DNA of 7,930 bases from Myxococcales bacterium. Lineage in GTDB: Bacteria; Myxococcota_A; UBA9160; JALSIO01. Within the stretch, counting starts at the first letter, position 1. Every line of letters begins with the position of its first letter. The stretch spans positions 1 through 7,930 of the forward strand of contig JALSIO010000802.1 in assembly GCA_026989995.1 (NCBI GenBank), given 5' to 3'. Below, in pieces: positions 1-7,930 of the stretch. The notes beneath the pieces are model-generated. The model was not told the DNA's origin, made no database searches, and saw nothing but the letters and a program-made list of their open reading frames with translations. The position numbers and the translations under genes were made by a program.

Positions 1-1029
1 GAGCGCACCCTGCACGAGCAGAGCCCAGCCCGGTGTCTGCCAGGTGGAATGGACCCGCTCGGCCACCCGGAAGAAGAGGCCATCGCGGGCCATCGCGTAG
101 GCGATGCGCGGGCCCACCAGCACCGTGGCGTGCAGCGTGCCGAGGATGGAGAGCAGCACGAAGCCCGCCACCAGGTCTCCCGAGCCCGGCCCGAAGAGCG
201 CACGCGCCGCCGCCTCCCCCACGTTGACCTCGCCGCGCAGGCGGTCGAGGGGAAGGGCAACGAGGTACACGGCGTTCACGGCCAGGTAGATCGCGGTGCA
301 CAGCGCGAGACCGAAGAAGAGAGAGCGCGGGAGGTTCCGCCCCGGATCCCGGATCTCTCCCGCGACGTAGATGGTGGCATTCCAGCCCAGGTAGCTGAAG
401 AGAACCGGCGAGAGGGCGAGTCCGAAGGCCGCGGGACCCACGCCGCCCGAAGCGCCCTCGGGGCAGAGGTGCCGGAAGCTCCCCGCCCCCACCACCGGAC
501 CGAGCACCGCGAAGGCGAGCAGCGCCCCGACCTTGGCGATGGCCGCGAGGTTGTTCAGATCCGCGCCGAGCCGCACGCTCCGGGCATTGAGCAGGGTGAA
601 GGCCACCACCAGGGCGATCGCCACGCCCAGCTGCTCCTGCGCCGAGAGGGACACGAAGTGCGCGAGGCCCTCGGCCGCTCCGGCAGCGAGGGTGGCGATG
701 GTACCGGTGAAGATCACGGTGAAGCTCAGCCAGCCCACGAGGAAGCCGGCCAGCGGGTGGAAGGCCTCCCGGAGATAGACGTAGTCCCCACCGGCACGGG
801 GGAACATCGCCCCCATCTCCGCGTTCGCCAGCGCGCCGGCGAGCGAGAGGAGACCCCCGGCGATCCAGGCCCCGAAGATCCAGCCGACGGCGGGGAGGAG
901 ATCCGCCACCCGCCCCGGGGTGAGGAAGATCCCGGAGCCGATGACCGAGGCGACCACCAGCCAGACCGCGTCGAAGAGCCCCAGCCGCCGCGGGAGCTCC
1001 TCCGCCCCGGCGTCGGCACGCTGCGCCAC
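1..1029 (-). CDS. APC-superfamily amino-acid permease, 3' end cut off by the window edge
   Basis: Inner-membrane secondary transporter of the amino acid-polyamine-organocation family, expected to import or exchange amino acids; the substrate cannot be read from the sequence. The visible 343 residues show the family landmarks. The first membrane helix (about residues 19-38) carries GSGIF at 31-35, the unwound substrate-binding loop of APC transporters. Helix 6 carries FSYLGWN at 211-217. The loop GEIRDPGRNLPRS (224-236) and GPRIAYAMARDGLFF (306-320) are also typical. About eight hydrophobic segments are visible; full-length relatives usually have 12 helices in roughly 430-480 residues, so about a quarter is missing beyond position 1. 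The start is GTG at 1029, chosen because GGAGG lies 5 nt upstream. Another GTG at 1035 overlaps that motif and is less likely. The gene follows hppA by 69 nt, with a hairpin between them. Family assignment is firm, substrate unknown. Confidence 0.9.
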   Translation of the reverse strand, partial: MAQRADAGAEELPRRLGLFDAVWLVVASVIGSGIFLTPGRVADLLPAVGWIFGAWIAGGLLSLAGALANAEMGAMFPRAGGDYVYLREAFHPLAGFLVGWLSFTVIFTGTIATLAAGAAEGLAHFVSLSAQEQLGVAIALVVAFTLLNARSVRLGADLNNLAAIAKVGALLAFAVLGPVVGAGSFRHLCPEGASGGVGPAAFGLALSPVLFSYLGWNATIYVAGEIRDPGRNLPRSLFFGLALCTAIYLAVNAVYLVALPLDRLRGEVNVGEAAARALFGPGSGDLVAGFVLLSILGTLHATVLVGPRIAYAMARDGLFFRVAERVHSTWQTPGWALLVQGAL

Positions 1030-1034
1030 GGGCA

Positions 1035-1039
1035 CCTCC
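1035..1039 (-). promoter_or_regulatory. Shine-Dalgarno site of the permease
   Basis: GGAGG read on the minus strand, 5 nt before the GTG at 1029. It decides between two in-frame GTG codons (1035 and 1029), because the upstream one overlaps the motif itself. No ATG lies in frame between the hppA stop and this site. Confidence 0.6.
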
Positions 1040-1062
1040 GGCAGGCCGCCGGGGTCCGGAAA

Positions 1063-1091
1063 CGCGGGCGCGTCCCGGAAGCGCGCCCGCG
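1063..1091 (-). terminator. Terminator-like hairpin after hppA
   Basis: Seven nt downstream of the hppA stop the transcript can form a perfect 10-bp stem, CGCGGGCGCG paired with CGCGCCCGCG, around a 9-nt loop (CTTCCGGGA). TTT and then CCGG follow directly. The position and stem strength fit an intrinsic terminator of hppA, but the U tract is only three long, so termination may be partial or need Rho. Only about 33 nt lie between this hairpin and the permease start, too short for a normal promoter, so it may attenuate rather than block transcription into the permease. Confidence 0.55.
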
Positions 1092-1098
1092 GCCGGCC

Positions 1099-3135
1099 TC
1101 AGGCGAGGAAGGGGATGATCAGGATGGCCACGATGTTGAGGAGCTTCAGCATCGGGTTGATGGCGGGGCCGGCCGTGTCCTTGTAGGGGTCGCCCACCGT
1201 ATCCCCGGTCACCGCCGCCTTGTGCGCCTCCGAGCCCTTGCCCCCGTAGGCGCCGCTCTCGATCAGCTTCTTGGCGTTGTCCCAGGCGGCGCCACCCGTG
1301 GTCATGGAGATCGCGACACAGACCCCCGCCACGATCGAGCCGATCAGCACCCCGCCGAGGGCCTGGGCCCCGAGCAGGAGTCCCACGAAGAGCGGCACCA
1401 GCGCCGGGATGAGGGCCGGGGCCACCATCTGCCGGAGGGCGTCGGCAGTCACGATGTCGACGCAGGTCCGGTAGTCCGGGCGGGCCGTTCCCTCGAGGAG
1501 GCCCGCGATCTCGCGGAACTGCCGGCGCACCTCGTGGACCACCTTGCGGCCCGCGCGACCCACGGCGTCCATGGCGAGCGACGCGAAGACGAAGGGCACC
1601 ATGGCCCCGAGAAAGAGACCGGCGAGCACCTGGGTGCTAGACAGATCGAAACTCGTCTCGATGCCGGCGAGCCGGCGAAGATCTTCGATGTAGGCGGCGA
1701 AGAGGACCACCGCCGCAAGGCCCGCCGAGGCGATCGCGTAGCCCTTGGTCACGGCCTTGGTCGTGTTGCCGAAGGCGTCGAGGGGATCGGTCACCCGGCG
1801 CACGTCCTCGCCCATCTCCGCCATTTCGGCGATGCCACCGGCGTTGTCCGTGATCGGGCCGTAGGCGTCGATGGCGACCACGATGCCCGCGAGGGAGAGC
1901 ATGCTCATGGCCGCGATGCCGACCCCGTAGAGCCCGTCCAGCCAGTGGCAGAAGAGCATGGCGGCCACGATCACCAGCACGGGGATCACGGTCGCCTGCA
2001 TGCCCACGGCGAGGCCCGCGATGATGTTGGTCGCATGGCCGCCATCGCTCTCCTGGGCGATCCTCGCCACGAAGCGGGATCCATCCCCCGTGTAGACGTC
2101 GGTCACCCACATCATGGCCGCGGTGACCAGCGCCCCCACCACGGCGCAGAGCCACAGGGAGAAGGCGCCGACCTCGACACCGCCGACCCCCGCGGCCGGA
2201 TAGTCCACGAACCAGTTGATCACGAAGAGCAGGCCCAGCGCCACCGCCGCGGCCACGGCCAGGCCGCGGTACATGGCCTGCATCACCGCGGGCTGCTCGC
2301 CATCGCGGGGCTCCTCGACGGACACGAAGCGCAGCGCCACCAGCGTGCCGATGATCGAGACCGCGCCCACGATCAGGGGGTAGAGGAACATGGTGTCGCG
2401 GCCCGGGAAGAGGATGTGCCCGAGGAGCATGGCGGCCGCCGCAGTGACCCCGTAGGTCTCGAAGAGATCGGCCGCCATGCCGGCACAGTCGCCCACGTTG
2501 TCTCCGACGTTGTCCGCGATCACGGCGGGGTTCCGCGGGTCGTCCTCCGGGATGTTGGCCTCGACCTTGCCGACGAGGTCGGCGCCCACGTCCGCGGCCT
2601 TGGTGAAGATCCCGCCCCCGAGCCGGGCGAAGACGGAGATGAGCGAGCCGCCGAAGGCCAGGCCGATCAGGCAGTCCGGCTGGTCGTAGCCCGCGCGGTG
2701 CATGGCGTAGACCAGGCCGGCCATCGCCAGGAGGCCCGCTCCCACCACCATCAGGCCGGTCACCGCCCCGCCCTCGAAGGCGAGGTGGAACGCGGGCCGG
2801 AAGCCGCCCCGGGCCGCTTCGGCCACGCGCACGTTGGCCCGCACCGAGACGTTCATCCCGATGAAGCCGGCGGCGGCGCTCGCGAGCGCGCCCACCGCGA
2901 AGCCGAAAGCGGTCCACCAGTTCAGCAGCAGCCCCACGAGCAGGAAGATCGGCACTCCCACCATGGCCACGGTGCGGTACTGGCGGGCGAGGAAGGCCTC
3001 CGCCCCGGTTCGGATCGCGGAGGCGATCTCCACGGCGCGCGGCTCCTGGGCCGGCACCGAGACCACCCGGCGGTAGAGGACGCCCGCGTAGACGATGGCG
3101 GCGAGGGCGGCGAGAAACGAGACGAGGAGGATCAC
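1099..3135 (-). CDS. hppA: Membrane-bound proton-translocating pyrophosphatase, K+-independent type
   Basis: Integral membrane enzyme that hydrolyses pyrophosphate and pumps protons across the cytoplasmic membrane. At 678 residues it is full length for the bacterial family (about 650-720). The catalytic regions are all present: [11 protein letters not shown] at 182-192, DNVGDNVGD at 208-216, the central [16 protein letters not shown] segment at 423-438, and the C-terminal [14 protein letters not shown] at 644-657, which supply the Asp/Lys residues that bind Mg2+ and pyrophosphate. [10 protein letters not shown] at 456-465 places Lys at 460 and Thr at 463. In the family this pair marks the K+-independent, H+-pumping subclass; K+-dependent members have Ala and Gly there. 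Many hydrophobic helices are evident, in line with the usual 16. The start is GTG at 3135 with GGGAG 8 nt upstream, and the N-terminus is immediately a membrane helix, as expected. The 207-nt gap upstream suggests its own promoter; a terminator-like hairpin follows. No defect seen. Confidence 0.97.
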   Translation of the reverse strand: MILLVSFLAALAAIVYAGVLYRRVVSVPAQEPRAVEIASAIRTGAEAFLARQYRTVAMVGVPIFLLVGLLLNWWTAFGFAVGALASAAAGFIGMNVSVRANVRVAEAARGGFRPAFHLAFEGGAVTGLMVVGAGLLAMAGLVYAMHRAGYDQPDCLIGLAFGGSLISVFARLGGGIFTKAADVGADLVGKVEANIPEDDPRNPAVIADNVGDNVGDCAGMAADLFETYGVTAAAAMLLGHILFPGRDTMFLYPLIVGAVSIIGTLVALRFVSVEEPRDGEQPAVMQAMYRGLAVAAAVALGLLFVINWFVDYPAAGVGGVEVGAFSLWLCAVVGALVTAAMMWVTDVYTGDGSRFVARIAQESDGGHATNIIAGLAVGMQATVIPVLVIVAAMLFCHWLDGLYGVGIAAMSMLSLAGIVVAIDAYGPITDNAGGIAEMAEMGEDVRRVTDPLDAFGNTTKAVTKGYAIASAGLAAVVLFAAYIEDLRRLAGIETSFDLSSTQVLAGLFLGAMVPFVFASLAMDAVGRAGRKVVHEVRRQFREIAGLLEGTARPDYRTCVDIVTADALRQMVAPALIPALVPLFVGLLLGAQALGGVLIGSIVAGVCVAISMTTGGAAWDNAKKLIESGAYGGKGSEAHKAAVTGDTVGDPYKDTAGPAINPMLKLLNIVAILIIPFLA

Positions 3136-3143
3136 GCTTCGGT

Positions 3144-3148
3144 CTCCC
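3144..3148 (-). promoter_or_regulatory. Shine-Dalgarno site of hppA
   Basis: GGGAG on the minus strand, 8 nt before the GTG start at 3135. It supports that GTG, which has no competing in-frame ATG and places the first hydrophobic helix at the N-terminus. Confidence 0.5.
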
Positions 3149-3252
3149 GGAGCACGAGGATGGCCGGACTCGTGCGGAGTTGGCGGATCGGATCGCGTCG
3201 CCGGGCGGCGTGCGGGACGCCCAGCCCCCGCCCGGGCGCGGCAGAAGCTAGC

Positions 3253-3308
3253 CGGAGACCGGGGATTTTCCAGCCCGCGGGGAGTTCTGCTGCCCCCGGG
3301 GGTCTCCG
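3253..3308 (-). other. Inverted repeat able to fold the hppA upstream region
   Basis: In the gap between the YCII gene and hppA, CGGAGACC (3308-3301) is complementary to GGTCTCCG (3260-3253). The pairing can continue inward, across a CCC bulge, with GGGG against CCCC at 3261-3264. This would give about 12 base pairs enclosing a 28-nt loop. The minus-strand sequence after it (GCTAGCTTCTGCC) has no U run, so it does not look like a simple intrinsic terminator. It could be part of a structured hppA leader, or chance pairing in GC-rich DNA. The loop holds GGAAAATCC, the most AT-rich patch of the gap. I could not identify a convincing -35/-10 promoter in the gap. Confidence 0.25.
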
Positions 3309-3312
3309 CAAC

Positions 3313-3335
3313 ACCCGCGACGCCCGTCCGCGGGT
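3313..3335 (-). terminator. Possible weak terminator after the YCII gene
   Basis: Seven nt beyond the YCII stop codon the transcript can pair ACCCGCG (3335-3329) with CGCGGGT (3319-3313) around a 9-nt loop, followed by GTTGCGG. Its position at the probable end of the carB-recG-YCII operon fits a terminator. The stem is only 7 bp and no U tract follows, so this is a weak call. Confidence 0.3.
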
Positions 3336-3342
3336 CGCCGGC

Positions 3343-3630
3343 TCAGGAAGGGAGCACCCGCCGCGTCTCGAGCACCTCGAAGGACGTGAAGACCCCCTCG
3401 GTCACGTAGGGATCGCCCTCCGCCACCGCCCGGGCCGCGGCGAGGTCGTCGGCCTCGAAGATCACCAGGCTCCCGCAGGGGCTCCCGTCCGGCGTGCACA
3501 GCGGTCCCGCGAAGAGGAGCCGTCCGGCGTCGGCGAGCTCCCGGAGCCGCGCGAGGTGGGCCTCCCGGTGAAGGCGGCGCAGCTCGGCACCGCGGGGACC
3601 GTCGCGACCGACCAGGGCGAAAAGCGGCAT
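3343..3630 (-). CDS. YCII-family protein
   Basis: Small soluble protein of 95 residues with a dimeric alpha-beta barrel fold; the biochemical role of most family members is unknown. The recognisable pattern is MPLFALVGRDGP at the N-terminus, a His-containing helix (HREAHLARL, His21 and His25), the turn DAGRLLFAGPL (34-44), GSLVIFEADD (53-62), and DPYVTEGVF (73-81). The conserved His and the Asp of DPY are the residues proposed as an active-site pair in this family. Length is normal. The ATG at 3630 fits the family N-terminus, although no good Shine-Dalgarno site precedes it. The gene starts 36 nt after the recG stop, so it is probably the last gene of the carB-recG operon, though nothing ties its function to either. 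Family call firm, function unassigned. Confidence 0.85.
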   Translation of the reverse strand: MPLFALVGRDGPRGAELRRLHREAHLARLRELADAGRLLFAGPLCTPDGSPCGSLVIFEADDLAAARAVAEGDPYVTEGVFTSFEVLETRRVLPS

Positions 3631-3666
3631 GGGCCCGGAGGGTAGCGGAGGCCCCCGCCCCGGGGC

Positions 3667-6072
3667 TCAGCCCACCTCGGCCAGCCGCAGCCGGCTCCCC
3701 CAGCGCCGCGCCACGGCCCGGCGGAGCGCCGGATCCCGCCGCAGCTCCGGATCCCGCCGCACCGCGGCCAGTGCCGCCTCGCGGGCCACCGCGAGGAGCC
3801 GCGCGTCGCGGACCAGGTCGGCGATCCGGAGATCCGGCAGGCGCCCGCTCTGCTTCGTGCCGAGGAACTCTCCCGGCCCCCGGATCCGGAGGTCCGCGTC
3901 GGCGATCCGGAAGCCGTCGGTGGTCTCGAGCAGGGCGGCGAGGCGCGCCTCGCTCTCCGCGGTGGAGCTGCGCGCCAGCAGGATGCAGGTGCCCGGCCGC
4001 TCGCCCCGCCCGACGCGGCCCCGGAGCTGGTGGAGCTGGGCGAGTCCGAAACGCTCCGCGTGCTCCACCACCATCAGCGTGGCCCGCGGAACGTCGACGC
4101 CGACCTCGATGACCGTCGTGGAGACGAGGATGCGGCTTCGTCCGGCGACGAAGCGCTCCATCGCCGCGGCGCGCTCGGCCGCAGGCTGCTGGCCGTGGAC
4201 GAGCTCGACACCGGCCTCGGGAAAGCTCTCCGCGATGCGGCGGGCGGAGCCCACGGCCGCGCGCAGGTCGGTCTTCGCCGACTCCTCCACGAGCGGGTAG
4301 ACCACGTAGACCTGCTCCCCACGCGCCAGGGTCTGGCGGATGCGCTCCACCACCTCGCGCCCCTGCCCGGCACGGAGGAGCTCGGTGGCGACCGGGCTCC
4401 GTCCCGGGGGCAGCTCGCCGATCACCGAGAGGTCGAGGTCGCCGTAGGCGGTCAGCGCGAGGGTGCGGGGGATGGGCGTGGCGGTCATCACCAGGGTGTG
4501 GGGAGGGCGCCCCCCCTCGCCCTTGGCCTGCAGGCGAGCGCGCTCGAGCACCCCGAAACGGTGCTGCTCGTCCACCACGGCGAGAGCCAGCCGCGCAAAG
4601 CGGACGTCGGGCTGCAACAGGGCGTGGGTGCCGACCACGAGGTCGAGCTCGCCGGCGGCGAGCGCCCGACGGCGCGCCTCGGCATCGGCCCGGGGGAGGG
4701 AGGCCGTGAGCAGCTCGACGTGGAGCCGTTCGGACTCGGGGTCGGCCTCGGCGAGGCGCCGGAGGGTCCGAAGGTGCTGCTCGGCCAGGATCTCGGTCGG
4801 CGCCACGAGGGCCGCCTGGTGTCCCGCTGCGACCACCGCCCGCACCGCCAGCCAGGCCACCACCGTCTTGCCACTCCCCACGTCCCCCTGCAGGAGCCGG
4901 TGCATGGGGTGGCCCCGGGCGAGGTCCGCGAGGATCTCGTCCCGCGCGCGCTCCTGGGCGCCGGTGAGCCGGAAGGGGAGGTGCCCGAGGTCGCGCGCCT
5001 CGCGGTCCGGGTCCCGGGCGATGGGGACGCCGGCTTCCCGGCGGCGCGCCTCCCGCCGGAGCGCGAGACCCACCTGCAGGAGGTAGAGCTCCTCGAGGAT
5101 CAGCCGCTCGAACGCCGGCCCCTCCCGCAACGCGAGGCGGCCCGGGTCGGCGTCGGGCGGAGGTCGGTGCACCTCCCGGAGCGCCCGGGCGAGCGGGGGC
5201 AGCCCGCGTTCCCGCGCGAGGGAGTCGGGGAGATGGGCCGGTGCGAGGTCCGCGACGCGCGCCACCGCCGCCGCCACCAGCTCCCGGAGGCCCTTGGGGT
5301 GGATTCCCTCGACGGCCGGATACCGGGGCACGATTCCCACCCCGCCCTCCGGCACTCCCTCGTCGCCGGCCGCGAGCACTGCGAAGTCCGGATGGAGGAG
5401 CTCGCGGTCGAAGCGGTAGCGCCGCACCTCCCCGCTCACGAGGAGCCGCACCCCCGGCCGCACCTGGCGTCGGATGCTCTCCGAGCCCCGGAACCACTTG
5501 AGCTGCACGGAGCCGGTGGCGTCCCGCACGGTGGCGCGAAAGCCGCTGCCTCCGCGCCGGCTCCGGACGGCGAGGGGACCGGCGTCGATCACCTCGCCCA
5601 CGAAGGTGGCGCGCCTGCCCACCTCGAGGCGCCCGATGGGTACCAGCTCGCGGCGGTCCTCGTAGCGGCTCGGGAGAAAGTAGAGGAGGTCCCCCACCGT
5701 GCCGAGCTCGCGGCGGGCGAGAAGGGCCTCGCGGCGCGGCCCCACCCCGGGGAGGCAGCCGACCGGTTCCGCCAGCGCCGCCTCGACGACCTCGGGCCGG
5801 CGCAGCGACTCCACCTCGGCGAGCAGCTCGGCGAGGCGCTTGCACCGCTCTTCGGCCGGTGCGGCCTCGGCCTCCCGGGCCCGACGGGCCGCGGCCTCGA
5901 GCTGCCGCCGCAGCCGCCCGGGGATCGCGAGCCCCGCCGCCTCCTCGAGCGCCGCAGCCACCGTCCCCGCGAGGTTCCGCACCCGGTCCGCCCGGGCGAA
6001 TCCTCCCTCGGCGGCGAAGGCCAGGGGACGGTGCGCCCGGGCGAGTGCGGCGAGGTAGGGGGAGTCTGCCAA
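3667..6072 (-). CDS. recG: ATP-dependent DNA helicase RecG
   Basis: Superfamily 2 double-strand DNA translocase that binds stalled replication forks and branched DNA and remodels them. At 801 residues it is about 100 longer than E. coli RecG. The extra part is an N-terminal helical region (about 1-100) of the kind seen in Thermotoga-type RecG. Next comes the wedge region, introduced by LPGVGPRREALL (107-118) and YFLPSRYEDRR (131-141), with an OB fold to about 235. The helicase core has the Q-motif (PFRLTGAQ, 366-373), Walker A GDVGSGKT (396-403), a DEQH box (501-504), TATP (530-533) and QLRGRVGRG (682-690). The C-terminal RecG signature spans FRIADADLRIRGPGEFLGTKQSG (721-743, includes FRIADADLRIRG and FLGTKQSG). 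All key residues are intact. The start is TTG at 6072: an in-frame TAG lies five codons upstream and GGGAG is 5 nt before it. It sits 12 nt after carB. The C-terminus contains a small tandem repeat (RRDPEL, RRDPAL). Confidence 0.97.
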   Translation of the reverse strand: MADSPYLAALARAHRPLAFAAEGGFARADRVRNLAGTVAAALEEAAGLAIPGRLRRQLEAAARRAREAEAAPAEERCKRLAELLAEVESLRRPEVVEAALAEPVGCLPGVGPRREALLARRELGTVGDLLYFLPSRYEDRRELVPIGRLEVGRRATFVGEVIDAGPLAVRSRRGGSGFRATVRDATGSVQLKWFRGSESIRRQVRPGVRLLVSGEVRRYRFDRELLHPDFAVLAAGDEGVPEGGVGIVPRYPAVEGIHPKGLRELVAAAVARVADLAPAHLPDSLARERGLPPLARALREVHRPPPDADPGRLALREGPAFERLILEELYLLQVGLALRREARRREAGVPIARDPDREARDLGHLPFRLTGAQERARDEILADLARGHPMHRLLQGDVGSGKTVVAWLAVRAVVAAGHQAALVAPTEILAEQHLRTLRRLAEADPESERLHVELLTASLPRADAEARRRALAAGELDLVVGTHALLQPDVRFARLALAVVDEQHRFGVLERARLQAKGEGGRPPHTLVMTATPIPRTLALTAYGDLDLSVIGELPPGRSPVATELLRAGQGREVVERIRQTLARGEQVYVVYPLVEESAKTDLRAAVGSARRIAESFPEAGVELVHGQQPAAERAAAMERFVAGRSRILVSTTVIEVGVDVPRATLMVVEHAERFGLAQLHQLRGRVGRGERPGTCILLARSSTAESEARLAALLETTDGFRIADADLRIRGPGEFLGTKQSGRLPDLRIADLVRDARLLAVAREAALAAVRRDPELRRDPALRRAVARRWGSRLRLAEVG
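3725..3760 (-). repeat. Tandem duplication of an 18-nt unit inside recG
   Basis: The 15-nt word CCGGATCCCGCCGCA (plus strand) occurs at 3728-3742 and again at 3746-3760, exactly 18 nt apart. In the minus-strand recG frame this encodes two consecutive six-residue units, RRDPEL and RRDPAL (about residues 772-783), in the charged C-terminal tail. It preserves the frame and lies outside the helicase core, so it is probably neutral. Confidence 0.6.
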
Positions 6073-6077
6073 GGTGG

Positions 6078-6082
6078 CTCCC
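6078..6082 (-). promoter_or_regulatory. Shine-Dalgarno site of recG, supporting a TTG start
   Basis: GGGAG on the minus strand with a 5-nt spacer (CCACC) before the TTG at 6072. It lies wholly in the 12-nt gap after the carB stop codon. Because an in-frame TAG is just upstream and no ATG or GTG is available before residue 31, this site makes TTG the best start. Confidence 0.65.
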
Positions 6083-6084
6083 GG

Positions 6085-7930
<1,846 letters not shown>

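Noticed and set aside
726..1019. 97-codon minus-strand frame starting with GTG at 1019
   Set aside because: It overlaps the permease in another frame; the frame starting at 1029 carries GSGIF and the rest of the APC landmarks.
1637..2917. 426-codon minus-strand frame inside hppA
   Set aside because: Low-complexity Arg/Gly-rich shadow of hppA with no domain.
49..3645. Very long plus-strand open frame (1198 codons)
   Set aside because: Runs exactly antisense, in codon register, to three well-identified genes; its composition is the mirror of GC-rich codons and it has no recognisable domain.
3629..5086. Plus-strand frames opposite recG (3629-4300 and 4463-5086)
   Set aside because: Ser/Arg-rich antisense products with no family features; recG on the other strand is complete.

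Overview
This is a GC-rich window (roughly 70% by eye) carrying five protein-coding genes, all on the minus strand and nearly end to end. Reading in the direction of transcription (right to left) they are: the C-terminal part of carB (carbamoyl-phosphate synthase large subunit, cut by the right edge), recG (ATP-dependent DNA helicase), a small YCII-family protein, hppA (membrane-bound proton-pumping pyrophosphatase), and an APC-superfamily amino-acid permease cut by the left edge. Almost every codon ends in G or C, and three of the four visible starts are GTG or TTG. The protein families and the lack of any phage, IS or accessory gene point to a core chromosomal segment of a high-GC bacterium. 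CarB has the bacterial single-chain architecture with a C-terminal regulatory domain. The exact phylum cannot be fixed from the sequence; a high-GC Gram-negative lineage of the sort often met as environmental genomes is my guess.

Layout. Positions 7930-6085 hold the end of carB. Only 12 nt separate its TAG from the TTG start of recG (6072-3667), and a Shine-Dalgarno sequence sits in that gap, so carB and recG are almost certainly co-transcribed. A 36-nt gap leads to the YCII gene (3630-3343), probably the last gene of this operon. A 207-nt non-coding stretch (3136-3342) follows and contains GC-rich inverted repeats. It is the only place in the window with room for a promoter, presumably that of hppA (3135-1099). 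Immediately after hppA is a perfect 10-bp GC hairpin followed by TTT, which looks like a terminator. The permease begins about 35 nt beyond it (GTG at 1029) and runs off the left edge.

Function. The genes do not form an obvious pathway: pyrimidine/arginine precursor synthesis (carB), replication-fork rescue (recG), an unassigned YCII protein, pyrophosphate-driven proton pumping (hppA) and amino-acid uptake or exchange. One loose link is that biosynthesis and DNA replication release pyrophosphate, which HppA can turn into proton-motive force, but this is inference. I found no tRNA, rRNA, CRISPR array, mobile element, toxin-antitoxin or defence module, and no credible new system. The points worth a second look are the carB-recG linkage, the terminator-like hairpin in front of the permease, the structured hppA leader with a possible small coupled ORF, and the fact that all five genes share one reading frame. 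That last fact creates a spurious antisense open frame of nearly 1200 codons.
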